Source: Bdellovibrio sp. ZAP7 (lineage in GTDB: Bacteria > Bdellovibrionota_B > Oligoflexia > Oligoflexales > RGVZ01). From it: 38,035 nucleotides of DNA. The notes below the pieces were generated by a model. It was not told the DNA's origin, did no database searches, and saw only the letters and a list, made by a program, of their open reading frames with translations. The stretch covers positions 1 through 38,035 of the forward strand of contig CAMDKS010000030.1 in the NCBI GenBank assembly GCA_945900755.1, written 5' to 3'. The position numbers and the translations under genes are program-made. Shown here piece by piece: positions 23,964 to 31,797 of this stretch (position 1 is the first letter of the stretch; every line of letters starts with the position of its first letter).

Positions 23964-24444
23964 GTTTTTGTAGTTGAGGTGTTTTTGAGTGAGCTGAAGT
24001 CACCACGGACTATACAGGTGCGGCCCACATCATATTGAGAGATAGTTTTGCAAAGTTGCTGCCGAAGACGATAAGAGTCGGCATGGCCAAAATGCCCTAA
24101 GTTGCTGTTGATGCGAGGGAGCAAATCATTGAGATCGTCGTCTGGACCGAGTGCAGACAAATTGACCACATGCGCAGCAGCTTTAATAACGCGTTTACGT
24201 GGGTACGTCCGGTTAGGCAGATGAAAGCCCCGAGATGATCCAGGCCCCGAGCAAGAGACGATAGCAAAAAATTGAGTACGTAGATTTCCAATCGGTAGTC
24301 CTTTGCCCGCAACGACTTTGAACAGGTTTTTGTGAGGGGGAACCAAAGCTAAAAGCTTGGCCGATGATGCCAATCGATGCTGATTTGGAGAGACGGGGTT
24401 GTGACGAATCGTGGTCCGGACCAAATCTCGAATCCGGCAACTAA
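23960..24444 (-). pseudogene. Reverse-transcriptase relic lacking the YxDD segment
   Basis: On the minus strand the frame starts near 24444 without a proper start and reads CRIRDLVRTTIRHNPVSPNQ, then KNLFKVVAGKGLPIGNLRTQ with FFAIVS. It ends after NRTYPRKRVIKAAAHVV and RINSNLGHFGHADSYRLRQQ at TAG 23960-23962. In reverse transcriptases of the DGR/retron-like kind GLPIGNLTSQFFANxYL is the domain-4 motif, and '(R/N)xNSxLGHxxHAxSYRLR' is a common C-terminal element. The palm segment between them, which carries the catalytic YxDD, is absent. The frame between FFAIVS and NRTYP is a short junction, and a nearby frame preserves GLDHLGAF (cf. LDxF). The N-terminal half is missing too. It is tail-to-tail with the repeat-protein gene. 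Confidence 0.7.
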
Positions 24445-24497
24445 AATCGTCAACCAAGAATAATCGCGAAGAGCGTATAATGTGTGTTGCTACTACA
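24445..24497 (+). repeat. Element A, copy 5
   Basis: ATCGTCAACCAAGAATAATC, CGCGAAGAGCG, TATAAT and GTGTTGCTACTACA are present. The first ~9 bases of A are missing and the element abuts the reverse-transcriptase relic directly, at the same relic boundary that at 15500 joins D instead. It is in the same orientation as the other copies. Confidence 0.85.
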
Positions 24498-24526
24498 CAT
24501 TCGCTTTGAGGTGCAAAAAGGGTGTG

Positions 24527-24847
24527 TTAAAGCAGACAAATTCCATGTTTCTTAATTTCATGAAGAATCGGTGAAATAGCATGTCTGTCGAGCCAATCGT
24601 GAACCGACACAGGAATTGCTTCAATATCAGGATGCACGCGAACGGCGTGAAGGTTTACCAAACACCCTTCTTTAAACCTGTTTTTCCCAAAGCTTCGCGA
24701 CATCACTGCGAAATCAATATCGCTTCCTTGCTTTGCATCACCCCTCGCATGAGAGCCGAAGAGAAATATTCCGTCGACTTTGACGCCGGAATCCAAGATT
24801 CTACGGCGTAGCTGAACGGCTAATTCTTGAAATTCAACGAAATCCAT
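24527..24847 (-). CDS. MNT-type nucleotidyltransferase antitoxin (MntA-like), locus 1
   Basis: This is a minimal nucleotidyltransferase of 106 residues. The active-site motif is GSHARGDAKQGSDIDFAV at about residues 31-48, i.e. GSxxxG...SDxD. In HEPN-MNT systems the MNT protein adds AMP to the HEPN ribonuclease and so neutralises it; here that role is inferred from family and neighbourhood. ATG 24847 overlaps the 3' end of the preceding HEPN gene by 28 bases, matching the overlap in the intact locus at 29398-30116. The HEPN partner here carries an internal deletion, so this antitoxin may be an orphan or act on the partner of locus 2. Confidence 0.88.
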   Translation of the reverse strand: MDFVEFQELAVQLRRRILDSGVKVDGIFLFGSHARGDAKQGSDIDFAVMSRSFGKNRFKEGCLVNLHAVRVHPDIEAIPVSVHDWLDRHAISPILHEIKKHGICLL

Positions 24848-25087
24848 TTTAAAATCTCTTTCGCATTTTTAAGCTGTAATTCCGAAAATTTTTTTGTTGC
24901 CAATTTATCCAAACTTGTGAACGTACAAAGCCTTTAGCTTTTTTTCCAAACTAAGGTGAAGAAAAAATAGACCTCCAGAATATCGACTGGTTTTTGAAAT
25001 TATATCGGAGGCAGTCTTAAGGTCATTTGCAGAGCTTTTCTGCCAATAATCGATCAATTTTATTTTTTGGGCTGGTGAGAGTGACAT
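24820..25087 (-). pseudogene. HEPN-domain toxin with internal deletion
   Basis: From ATG 25087 the frame reads MSLSPAQKIKLIDYWQKSSA and later RYSGGLFFLHLSLEKKLKAL, closely like the intact HEPN protein at 29685-30116 (PDMIAYWQKGAEDDLNTAKD and RYGASLFFLHLSIEKSLKSF). It stops early at VHKFG (24905). Beyond the stop, in the next frame, ATKKFSELQLKNAKEILKW matches the C-terminus of the intact copy (ATKEFAAEY...KLYLWIS). Roughly 45 codons, including the Asn/Arg-rich middle (NSLSLAKLCE to ASRYPSEKNRFYSE in the intact copy), are gone and the frame has shifted. The longer frame to 25195 runs into element C and is not the start. Confidence 0.75.
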
Positions 25088-25151
25088 GTTATTGCGGTTC
25101 CAATCGTCCGTGTTTGGTAACAACTTTGATGCGTCCCTAGTGCTATTGTGA

Positions 25152-25210
25152 CTCATACCAGAGAGAAATAAAATCGTCAATGAAATCATAAACATTGATT
25201 ATTGCGGCTG
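25152..25210 (+). repeat. Element C, copy 2
   Basis: The copy carries GAGAGAAATAAAATCGTCAA, the inverted TCAATG/CATTGA pair and TGATTATTGCGGC. It is almost identical to the reverse complement of 30162-30220. Both lie next to a HEPN start, but in opposite orientation relative to the gene. Confidence 0.8.
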
Positions 25211-25313
25211 TTACGGTTAAATCCTAATGACATAAGATCTGCCATTTATTTGGGCTAAATAGGGAGCCCCCTTCTATTTCTCCTAGTTCTCGGATTGAAT
25301 TTCAACTGAAAAT

Positions 25314-26333
25314 TTACACCAACCACCACGGCCAAAAGACCAGTTTTTTCTGTGGATCGGCAAATGGGACGCCTCCATACAACACGATTCCGTAGGGCAC
25401 TCGGTATTGTTTGATAAATGCGCGTAACTGCGAATCGTCGATCTGTGAGAGATTGGAGGTTGTTTTGACCTCGATTGGCACAATGCGATGACCCACCTGA
25501 ATCACAAAATCGACTTCGCCGAGCATGAATCGCGTGCTGCCCGAAGGATCTACCAGAAATGGCTTAAAATATCCAAGCTGTGATTTTAACGGCATTTGGC
25601 CGAGTATGTGCGATAGGCGAGTATGAACCACCGACCCAATTCGAGCTCCGATTGATGCAGAAATATCTAGTTCGCCAGTAAGATATGAAATAATCCCAGG
25701 GTCTGTGTACGAATAAACACACAAATAGGAGCGTCGAGACTCATTTGGAAAAACGGGGCGTTTAACAACTAAGTAACCATGTTCAATGAGTCCTTTAATG
25801 ACATCGTTAACTTTATCACGCCGACGCTCCCCAGTTCTTTGAAAAATATTTGAGTATGTAAATTCGCATGAATTAATTTTCGCTAATTCAACTAATACCA
25901 GATCACTAAAATTAAGATTATCGGAGTGAATCGACTCAAAACCACGATCAACCACAGCACGAACGGCTTCTAGCGAGTCGCTCCCACTCGCTAAATGGGC
26001 TAAAGGCAAACCCCCTATTTGTAAATATCGCTGAATGATTGCAGCAATCTCTGATGTCAGCGACAAGTTCCTATTAAGAACTTCTGGAACCGCAGAATCA
26101 AATAAAAGTGACCGAAATTCATCAGCCACGGAATGCAGATCAGAGATGCCTGAGTACGACAGGATTTCAGGAAGCGAAAATCCGCCCATCGCAATAAGTT
26201 GCCCTCGCCGTGGTAGTCGCTTACGAGCGACGGTGTTTAAAAACGCGGGGTTTGATCCAGAAACAATAAAAGAAATTTTGGCGTGATCGAAAGAATATTT
26301 TATCGCATCAAAAATCTTGTTACAAGGATTCTT
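25314..26333 (-). pseudogene. AAA-DUF4143 ATPase, 5'-truncated
   Basis: The C-terminal ~340 residues match the intact paralogue at 19967-21268: NKIFDAIKYSFDHAKISF, IVSGSNPAFLNTVARKRLPR, and the end GEVDFVIQVGHRIVPIEVKT with LVFWPWWLV. The first ~100 residues with P-loop and Walker B are missing. The frame continues upstream to 26402 only through the antisense of the helicase gene's 3' end. The junction at about 26333 is 13 bases from the helicase stop at 26320. It therefore cannot hydrolyse ATP and is a relic, probably created when the helicase gene region was joined. It was likely a close duplicate of the family, although the two differ substantially in sequence. Confidence 0.8.
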
Positions 26334-28326
26334 CCCTGCGAATGTCGATGGCAAAGGCAACCCCACCCTCATTTCGTACTCTAAATAAAAGGCGCTCTTC
26401 ACGTTTTAGTGACAAAATGCCAGCACGCTTAAGATCTGGTCCGAAAAGTAGAACGACGTCCTTGGCTTCGTCTGTTCCGGAATCGAGGACGATGACCCCT
26501 GCACGCTCAGGGTTATAGTGAATCACTGTTCCGGAACATTCTCCAGCTCGCTCGTCGGAGTTCAGAACCAAAGTTCCGCCTCTGGTCACAGATTTATGAA
26601 GGCGTGTAAACATTTCATCTTTAGCATCATCCTCTTTAACGAACACATAAAGCATGTGCTTGGCTCTTGTCATGGCTACGTACATCAAACTAGACATGAT
26701 CGGGTGCTCTGGCGGCAAATTGTATTCGCTAAGGTTGAACGCAATCACGACCTTAGATTCCAATCCTTTGAACGCAGCGATCGTCGAGATTCCAATTTCA
26801 CCCGACTTAGTGGGGTGAGGATTACGAAGCCGTTCGGTGGAGAGCTTTGTGAGCTTTAATCCTGAAATAGTATCCATACCAGCCAAAATGCTGTCTTTAT
26901 TCTCGGGAGCTCTGGCAGAGAGCAGCATGATTTCGTCGTCATTTACGCCGAGGTCATCGGTCAATTCGCGAATAAGTTCGGTCATCTTAATTTTGGCGTC
27001 AGCACTGTCCTTATAGCGAATGACAGCTGGCATGAAGCCTGCGCGGTCACTTGTAGCGGCAACCTGCGTATTTGCAGATCTCCTGAATCCACGGGAGAAC
27101 TCGCTAATTTGACGGGTGTTGCGATAATTTTTGTGAAGGCGCATGTAGATTGTTGGGACAGGAAGGGTTTCCTCTGGTCTAAACCCAGATTCGCTATCTT
27201 CGGCCCCACCAAACACACCTTGTTCACGGTCAAAAAATGTATAGAGCTTGGACTCAGTCGGATTTTTTAACATACTCTCTAAAGCAACCCACCAATACGG
27301 CTGAATATCCTGGGCCTCATCAATAATTAACACGTCGTAGCGATTGCTTGAGGCATCAATGGCCTTTCGTAATCGTTCGGGAGCCTCTACTTGGACGTAA
27401 TCTTGAGGCGTCAAACTCCAATCACTTGGAGTCACCAACAAGTTTACACCGTAGGAACTAGCAAGTTCTTGGATGCCACGTACTTCTACGCCAGCGCCGA
27501 TGTCAGCAGAAATTCTCGCGGCAAGTAATGGGCTACTTACGAGATACAAAACATCTTGACCCTGATCTCGAAAATGGCGGGCAAGGGTCATGGCGAGTAC
27601 CGTTTTACCAGTGCCGGCTTCGCCCTCGATGCCGAGGCGCTGCACACCCGTCACTGGGCTTACGATGGCGTCATGCATCAGATCACTTTCTTTGATCTTG
27701 GCCTCATGGGTGTCGATATATTCGCGAAGTAGTTGTTTGGATTCGAAGGTTGTTCCAATGAGGAGACGGTCAAGGCTGGAAGCAACGTCGTTAAACTTCA
27801 AAAAATCTTCACGGTGAAAGGATCGAGCAACACCCTTTAAAAAAGACTCCAAATTTTCAAGACCTCGGCGACCAAGCAGAATGGACGGCTCGATGGTCGT
27901 GTGAACTGGAAATTCAGACTCATCGACCTGTGGAAAGCATACGGCACTGCTCACTGGGACATTAATATTATTTGCGCGAAGAAAACGGACAAAGCGGTTA
28001 CGCCAGACGATGGCTTGTTGAAACGGGTTTTTGATTAAAAATGAACGACCGTGGCGATTTAAAGAATAGAATTGTCCCGTCTCACCATCAAGGCTAATGC
28101 GCCCGCCTTTTACCTCAACAACAATGATGCCATGGGCTGGGTGGTAGAATACGAAATCTATTTCACCGTCCTTGACGCCCTCGCGCTCTTCTCGCGTCGA
28201 CAGCGCCACTGAATGGTAAACGCGCCAGCCGTCAGGAAGCTTCCTCGAAATCTGATAGACTTGCTCCTCAGCTTGGCTTGGGAAAGCAACTTCAGTTTTC
28301 GTTACGTCAGGATGTAGGATCGCCAT
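26320..28326 (-). CDS. NERD-domain superfamily I helicase-like protein
   Basis: The 668-residue protein joins an N-terminal NERD nuclease-related domain (residues ~15-110) to a UvrD/DUF2075-like superfamily I helicase core. NERD evidence is AEEQVYQISRKLPDGWRVYH, then DGEIDFVFYHPAHGIIVVEV-KGG, carrying the D/E-xK pattern. Helicase motifs are GIEGEAGTGKTVLAMTLA (about 230-247), VLIIDEAQDIQP (~330), NYRNT (~390) and ISTIAAFKGLESKVVI. YVAMTRAKHMLYVF (~545) is the last motif. ATG 28326 with GGAG seven bases upstream is the start; the frame back to 28470 lacks a ribosome site. Such proteins occur in defence islands, but the role here is inferred. It is divergent from the CAP lipoprotein gene. Confidence 0.88.
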   Translation of the reverse strand: MAILHPDVTKTEVAFPSQAEEQVYQISRKLPDGWRVYHSVALSTREEREGVKDGEIDFVFYHPAHGIIVVEVKGGRISLDGETGQFYSLNRHGRSFLIKNPFQQAIVWRNRFVRFLRANNINVPVSSAVCFPQVDESEFPVHTTIEPSILLGRRGLENLESFLKGVARSFHREDFLKFNDVASSLDRLLIGTTFESKQLLREYIDTHEAKIKESDLMHDAIVSPVTGVQRLGIEGEAGTGKTVLAMTLARHFRDQGQDVLYLVSSPLLAARISADIGAGVEVRGIQELASSYGVNLLVTPSDWSLTPQDYVQVEAPERLRKAIDASSNRYDVLIIDEAQDIQPYWWVALESMLKNPTESKLYTFFDREQGVFGGAEDSESGFRPEETLPVPTIYMRLHKNYRNTRQISEFSRGFRRSANTQVAATSDRAGFMPAVIRYKDSADAKIKMTELIRELTDDLGVNDDEIMLLSARAPENKDSILAGMDTISGLKLTKLSTERLRNPHPTKSGEIGISTIAAFKGLESKVVIAFNLSEYNLPPEHPIMSSLMYVAMTRAKHMLYVFVKEDDAKDEMFTRLHKSVTRGGTLVLNSDERAGECSGTVIHYNPERAGVIVLDSGTDEAKDVVLLFGPDLKRAGILSLKREERLLFRVRNEGGVAFAIDIRREESL

Positions 28327-28634
28327 GGTGAGACTCCGATAAGATTGGGGACATAAGGTCCCACTTAATGCTAATGCAACCTCCATTCCATGACTGTGCC
28401 AGATTAAAGCGTCCTTATTTCGTGGGCTTACGGATTTTTTTGCGATCTCGGTTGTCGATTTATTGGTCAAACTGTCGAAAGTTTGGAATGTGGTGTCCTC
28501 TAAGTGTGAGGTAACGGCATGATATTATTTGAATTTTTTTTCGGCTGGAGGGTGGCTCATTAATTGCTTAAGAACGCAGGGTTACACTAATCGCGATAAC
28601 GAAAATTTGATGCATTTAATTTGGCGGAGGAAAC

Positions 28635-29342
28635 ATGAAATTTACAATGAGCCCATTTTGGACCACACATGCCGTGATGATCGGAGTGGTCGTTGCAGGC
28701 CTGACCATGGGATCCTGCGCAGCACCGGAGTTCTCCAACACGCCTGCGCCTTCGAGGAAGCCTGGTATAGATAGCCATAAAAAACCTGCAACATTACCGA
28801 ATAAACCAGCAACGGACGACACGACGAGCACCGATGATACTCTGCCGCCTACCAATCCTACCAATCCTACCAATCCTACCAATCCGCCTGTGGTGAATCA
28901 AAATGTTGAATGCTACAAGGCCGATGCCTTTATTTGTAAAATTGAGCGTCTGATCACGGACAAAACAAATAAATACCGTGCATCCCGTGGGCTTAAGGGA
29001 CTCACTCACGATCCTAAGTTGTCGTTTGTCGCCCGTGACTGGAGTGCACAACAAGCGCAATCAGGAAACATTGGACACAGAGGATTTCCCAAAGCTCGTG
29101 TGAGCGTATATCAACGAGAATTTGGAGTTTCTAGATCTTTGTATGCGGAAAATGTGGCTTACACGGGAGGCGGTAACTCCTCTCGCACGGATGCCGAAGC
29201 AGAGGCGATCGCAGAAGAATTTGCTGTTATGTGGTGGAACAGCTCAGGCCACCGAGCCAACATGGTCGGAAACTATCGCAACCTTGGCGTCGGTATTAGT
29301 GCGGGAAATTCTTCTTGGTATGCGACCCAGATTTTCGATTAG
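28635..29342 (+). CDS. CAP/SCP-domain lipoprotein
   Basis: The 235-residue precursor has lipobox MGSC (Cys28, after a long hydrophobic signal). A low-complexity Pro/Thr/Asn linker containing four PTN repeats follows (about residues 72-84). The mature CAP domain covers residues ~98-235, with INTKTNKYRASRGLKGL-like helix, GHRGFPKARVS, ENVAYTG and GHRANMVGNYRNLGVGIS, the usual CAP signatures (H...E...H). CAP proteins are secreted or surface proteins of varied function; in bacteria the role is often unknown. The ATG follows an excellent GGAGGAAAC site. The linker DNA is a 9-bp tandem repeat, so PTN copy number may vary. Confidence 0.88.
   Translation: MKFTMSPFWTTHAVMIGVVVAGLTMGSCAAPEFSNTPAPSRKPGIDSHKKPATLPNKPATDDTTSTDDTLPPTNPTNPTNPTNPPVVNQNVECYKADAFICKIERLITDKTNKYRASRGLKGLTHDPKLSFVARDWSAQQAQSGNIGHRGFPKARVSVYQREFGVSRSLYAENVAYTGGGNSSRTDAEAEAIAEEFAVMWWNSSGHRANMVGNYRNLGVGISAGNSSWYATQIFD
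28851..28886 (+). repeat. 9-bp tandem repeat encoding PTN units
   Basis: Four copies of ACCAATCCT (the last reads ACCAATCCG) lie inside the CAP-lipoprotein gene. The unit is a multiple of three, so length changes keep the frame. Confidence 0.85.
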
Positions 29343-29397
29343 TCAATGACCCATATCAATTTCCTGGCGCTTTCGCGGCAGAGACGTGTGCACCGTC

Positions 29398-29718
29398 TCA
29401 AATCAGAAAAACACCATCCTTTTGCACTTCGGCATGGATCGGTGAGACTGGAAAACGCTCGAAAAATTCGTGAAAACTTAATGGGATCGCTTCGGCGCGA
29501 TGATCGACGCGATTGGCGTAAATATTGACGAGAGCTCCCTCTTTAAACCGGTCAACGCCGAAATCCCGAGACAATATCGCCAAGTCAATATCACTTTCAT
29601 CGGTGGCGACACCCTTGGCATGAGAACCAAACAAAATGATGCCATCGACTCGAATGCCATCAGCGCGCATATTGTGATAGATAGTTATGGCAATTTCTTT
29701 AAGTTGTCTGAAATCCAT
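29398..29718 (-). CDS. MNT-type nucleotidyltransferase antitoxin, locus 2
   Basis: The 106-residue minimal nucleotidyltransferase has GSHAKGVATDESDIDLAI at about residues 31-48, the same layout as the locus 1 protein (24527-24847). The two align over their whole length, including RFKEGXLVNXXAXRV. It follows the intact HEPN gene with a 34-base overlap, giving translational coupling. With the HEPN protein it should form a type VII-like HEPN-MNT toxin-antitoxin pair in which AMP transfer inactivates the toxin. That biochemistry is known for family members, not shown here. Confidence 0.88.
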   Translation of the reverse strand: MDFRQLKEIAITIYHNMRADGIRVDGIILFGSHAKGVATDESDIDLAILSRDFGVDRFKEGALVNIYANRVDHRAEAIPLSFHEFFERFPVSPIHAEVQKDGVFLI

Positions 29719-30116
29719 AAATAAAGTTTTGTTCCTTTGGTCAAGTATTCGGCTGCAAATTCCTTCGTGGCCTCGCTGTAAAAACGATTCTTCTCCGATG
29801 GATATCGGGACGCCATATTAAATTCGTTAATCTCCGACAAAATATTTTCACGCTCTGGCGTTAGTTCAATTTCACAGAGCTTAGCGAGAGAAAGTGAATT
29901 ATGAGTGAGGGGAGCATACTTCTTGTGCTTCTTCACAAAAAATGATTTGAGAGATTTCTCGATGCTCAAATGCAAAAAGAATAAACTAGCTCCATAGCGA
30001 TCGGCTTTATGGCAAATATCTTTAGCGGTATTAAGGTCGTCTTCGGCGCCCTTTTGCCAATAAGCTATCATGTCGGGAATTTTATCTTCCGGAATGGCTT
30101 TGTCCTGTGGGACCAT
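29685..30116 (-). CDS. HEPN-domain toxin, locus 2 (intact)
   Basis: The 143-residue all-helical HEPN protein starts VPQDKAIPEDKIPDMIAYWQ, continues GASLFFLHLSIEKSLKSFFV, and ends near EYLTKGTKLYLWISDNLKK. Internal parts PLTHNSLSLAKLCEIELT and ASRYPSEKNRFYSEATKEF are also typical. HEPN toxins are ribonucleases of toxin-antitoxin and defence systems; I cannot assign the catalytic Rx4-6H pair with confidence. The GGAG site precedes ATG 30116 by about seven bases. It overlaps the MNT gene. The full-length copy shows what was deleted in the locus 1 paralogue at 24820-25087. Confidence 0.85.
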   Translation of the reverse strand: MVPQDKAIPEDKIPDMIAYWQKGAEDDLNTAKDICHKADRYGASLFFLHLSIEKSLKSFFVKKHKKYAPLTHNSLSLAKLCEIELTPERENILSEINEFNMASRYPSEKNRFYSEATKEFAAEYLTKGTKLYLWISDNLKKLP

Positions 30117-30161
30117 GGCGCTCCTTTCATTGCTTTCATACGTTCTGAGGCATCTTAGCCC

Positions 30162-30220
30162 TGTAGTGCCGCAATAATCAATGCTTATGATTTCATTGAC
30201 GATTTTTATTTCTCTCAGGT
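30162..30220 (-). repeat. Element C, copy 3 (reverse orientation)
   Basis: Read on the minus strand it gives GAGAGAAATAAAAATCGTCA, TCAATG/CATTGA arms and TGATTATTGCGGCACTACAG. It lies 45 bases upstream of the intact HEPN gene. It is the only copy in minus orientation within the window. Confidence 0.8.
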
Positions 30221-30322
30221 AGGAGTTGCTGAAATTCGCTATGTGCGTTCTAAGTCAACTTTTATCAGACCTATGGGCGTACTACGCATATCCGTTTCTG
30301 CTGATTATGGGCGTTTTTCTTC

Positions 30323-31363
30323 CTACAGCGAATACTTTTTCGCCATCGCCTCAAGGGTGACTTGACGAATTTTTGAGGCATTGCCAGCTTGACCAAACGA
30401 AATCATGCGGGCCTCAACCACCTTTGCCATGGCCGCTCGGGCTGGCTTGAGATAGTGGCGCGGATCGAATTCTTCGGGTTTCTCTGCTAGTGCTTGTCGA
30501 ATCGCAGCTGTGATGGCAATTCGATTATCCGTATCCACATTGATTTTGCGAACGCCGTGTTTAATTCCCTCTTGAATTTCACTGACCGGTACGCCCCAGG
30601 TTTGCTTCATCTTGCCGCCGTATTTGTTAAGCCAGTCTTGGAGGTCTTGCGGGACAGAGGACGATCCGTGCATCACTAAATGTGTGTTAGGAATTTTTTT
30701 GTGGATCGCCGCAACGCGTTCCATCGCTAGTATTTTGCCGTCTGGTTTGCGCGTAAATTTATAGGCCCCATGCGACGTGCCGATGGCAATGGCCAGGGCG
30801 TCGACTTTAGTCCGTTTCACAAATTCTTCCGCCTCGGCAGGATCGGTCAAGAGTTTGTCGTGGGACAATGTTCCCTCAAACCCGTGTCCATCTTCCGCTT
30901 CGCCGCCGCCAGTTTCTAGTGATCCCAAACATCCGAGCTCACCTTCAACCGAAACTCCGATAGAATGAGCCACCTTGACGACCTCGGCTGTTACTGTGGC
31001 ATTGTACTCAAAATCCGCAGGGGTTTTGGCGTCTTCTTTTAGAGATCCGTCCATCATCACCGAGGTGAAACCCTGTTTCATCGCAGAATAACAAGTAGCA
31101 GGACTATTTCCGTGATCTTGGTGCATGACGATTGGAATGTGTGGATAAAGCTCAGCGGCAGCAAGCATTAGATGGCGAAGGTACGCATCCTGGCTATAAG
31201 AACGAGCCCCGCGCGACGCCTGAACAATGATCGGACTGTCGGTTTTATCGGCCGCTTCCATGATTGACTGAATTTGTTCCATGTTGTTGACGTTGAACGC
31301 CGCAACCCCATAATTGTTTTCAGCTGCGTGATCGAGAAGAACTCGTAATGGAATGAGTGCCAT
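30323..31363 (-). CDS. fba: Fructose-bisphosphate aldolase, class II
   Basis: Zinc-dependent class II aldolase interconverts fructose 1,6-bisphosphate with dihydroxyacetone phosphate and glyceraldehyde 3-phosphate in glycolysis, gluconeogenesis or the Calvin-type cycle. Evidence: [18 protein letters not shown] near the N-terminus, then [12 protein letters not shown] (about residue 85), the zinc/catalytic region. [45 protein letters not shown] and HGSSSVP are also present. The domain layout and length (346 residues) fit the class IIB Calvin-type branch (CbbA-like). I chose ATG 31363 with GGAG eight bases upstream; the frame upstream to 31429 lacks one. It is a core gene bordering the island. 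Confidence 0.95.
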   Translation of the reverse strand: MALIPLRVLLDHAAENNYGVAAFNVNNMEQIQSIMEAADKTDSPIIVQASRGARSYSQDAYLRHLMLAAAELYPHIPIVMHQDHGNSPATCYSAMKQGFTSVMMDGSLKEDAKTPADFEYNATVTAEVVKVAHSIGVSVEGELGCLGSLETGGGEAEDGHGFEGTLSHDKLLTDPAEAEEFVKRTKVDALAIAIGTSHGAYKFTRKPDGKILAMERVAAIHKKIPNTHLVMHGSSSVPQDLQDWLNKYGGKMKQTWGVPVSEIQEGIKHGVRKINVDTDNRIAITAAIRQALAEKPEEFDPRHYLKPARAAMAKVVEARMISFGQAGNASKIRQVTLEAMAKKYSL

Positions 31364-31504
31364 GATTTTAACTCCAAAAGTAGAAAAAGTGATCTTAGGT
31401 CTGTATCTGTTTGATAAACGTACGAACAAGATGCGGAGCCATTTAATAAATTAACTCCTTCCGATATACGCCTCAATGAACACTCTTTCAACGACTTCTA
31501 ATGA

Positions 31505-31623
31505 GATTCTGCTGAAAAAGGGCGAACTCTGCGTTGTTCGTCGCGGCAAAATGCTCATTTACAGTAGTAAACACCGATTTTGCCGCTCCTCTCGCCTTGA
31601 TTTCGACCATTTTGAGCAGAATC
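31505..31623. repeat. Long palindromic element, copy 3
   Basis: Arms GATTCTGCT (31505-31513) and AGCAGAATC (31615-31623) differ from those of the other copies, yet are complementary. The interior keeps CTGCGTTGTTCGTCG, ATGCTCATTTAC, GTAAAC and CTCGCCTTGATTTCG. It is ~140 bases upstream of the fba start. Confidence 0.85.
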
Positions 31624-31649
31624 ATACCTATTTCATCAAAATCTAATTA

Positions 31650-31675
31650 GTCGCTCGCGCAAAAGCGCCAGCGAC
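31650..31675. repeat. Hairpin flanking the unknown gene (left partner)
   Basis: GTCGCTCGCGC and GCGCCAGCGAC (one mismatch) enclose AAAA. The TAATTAG prefix and loop match the perfect hairpin at 33048-33085. The two may be borders of one segment; no U-run follows. Confidence 0.6.
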
Positions 31676-31682
31676 GTGTCGT

Positions 31683-31775
31683 GAAGGGCTTCATCCCTGA
31701 AGGATCTCGGGTCTAAGTGCCTGAAATCACAAGATCTGAAGGGCTTCATCCCTGAAGGATCTCGTGTCTTAGTGC
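31683..31775. repeat. Two direct repeats, period 55 bases
   Basis: GAAGGGCTTCATCCCTGAAG followed by GATCTCG, with the same ending GTCT(A/T)AGTGC, occurs at 31683-31720 and again at 31738-31775. Each unit includes an internal AAGGGCTTCATCCCT hairpin-like pair. They lie 20 bases downstream of the unknown minus-strand gene's stop. Confidence 0.75.
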
Positions 31776-31797
31776 ATGTAAACAGGCGTTGAATGCC

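Noticed and set aside
23700-24340. DGR template repeat (TR) adjacent to the RT relic
   Set aside because: I looked for a second copy of the repeat protein's 3' end with adenine mismatches and found none, so the DGR reading remains unproven.
15209-24497. Integron cassette array (attC sites) separating the island genes
   Set aside because: Repeats are unidirectional and foldable, but none shows an RYYYAAC...GTTRRRY pair with the expected arms, and no integrase is in the window. The cassette idea is kept only as an analogy.
15501-24497. CRISPR array
   Set aside because: Repeats are 1-4 kb apart, with whole genes between them rather than ~30-bp spacers, and no cas genes are present.
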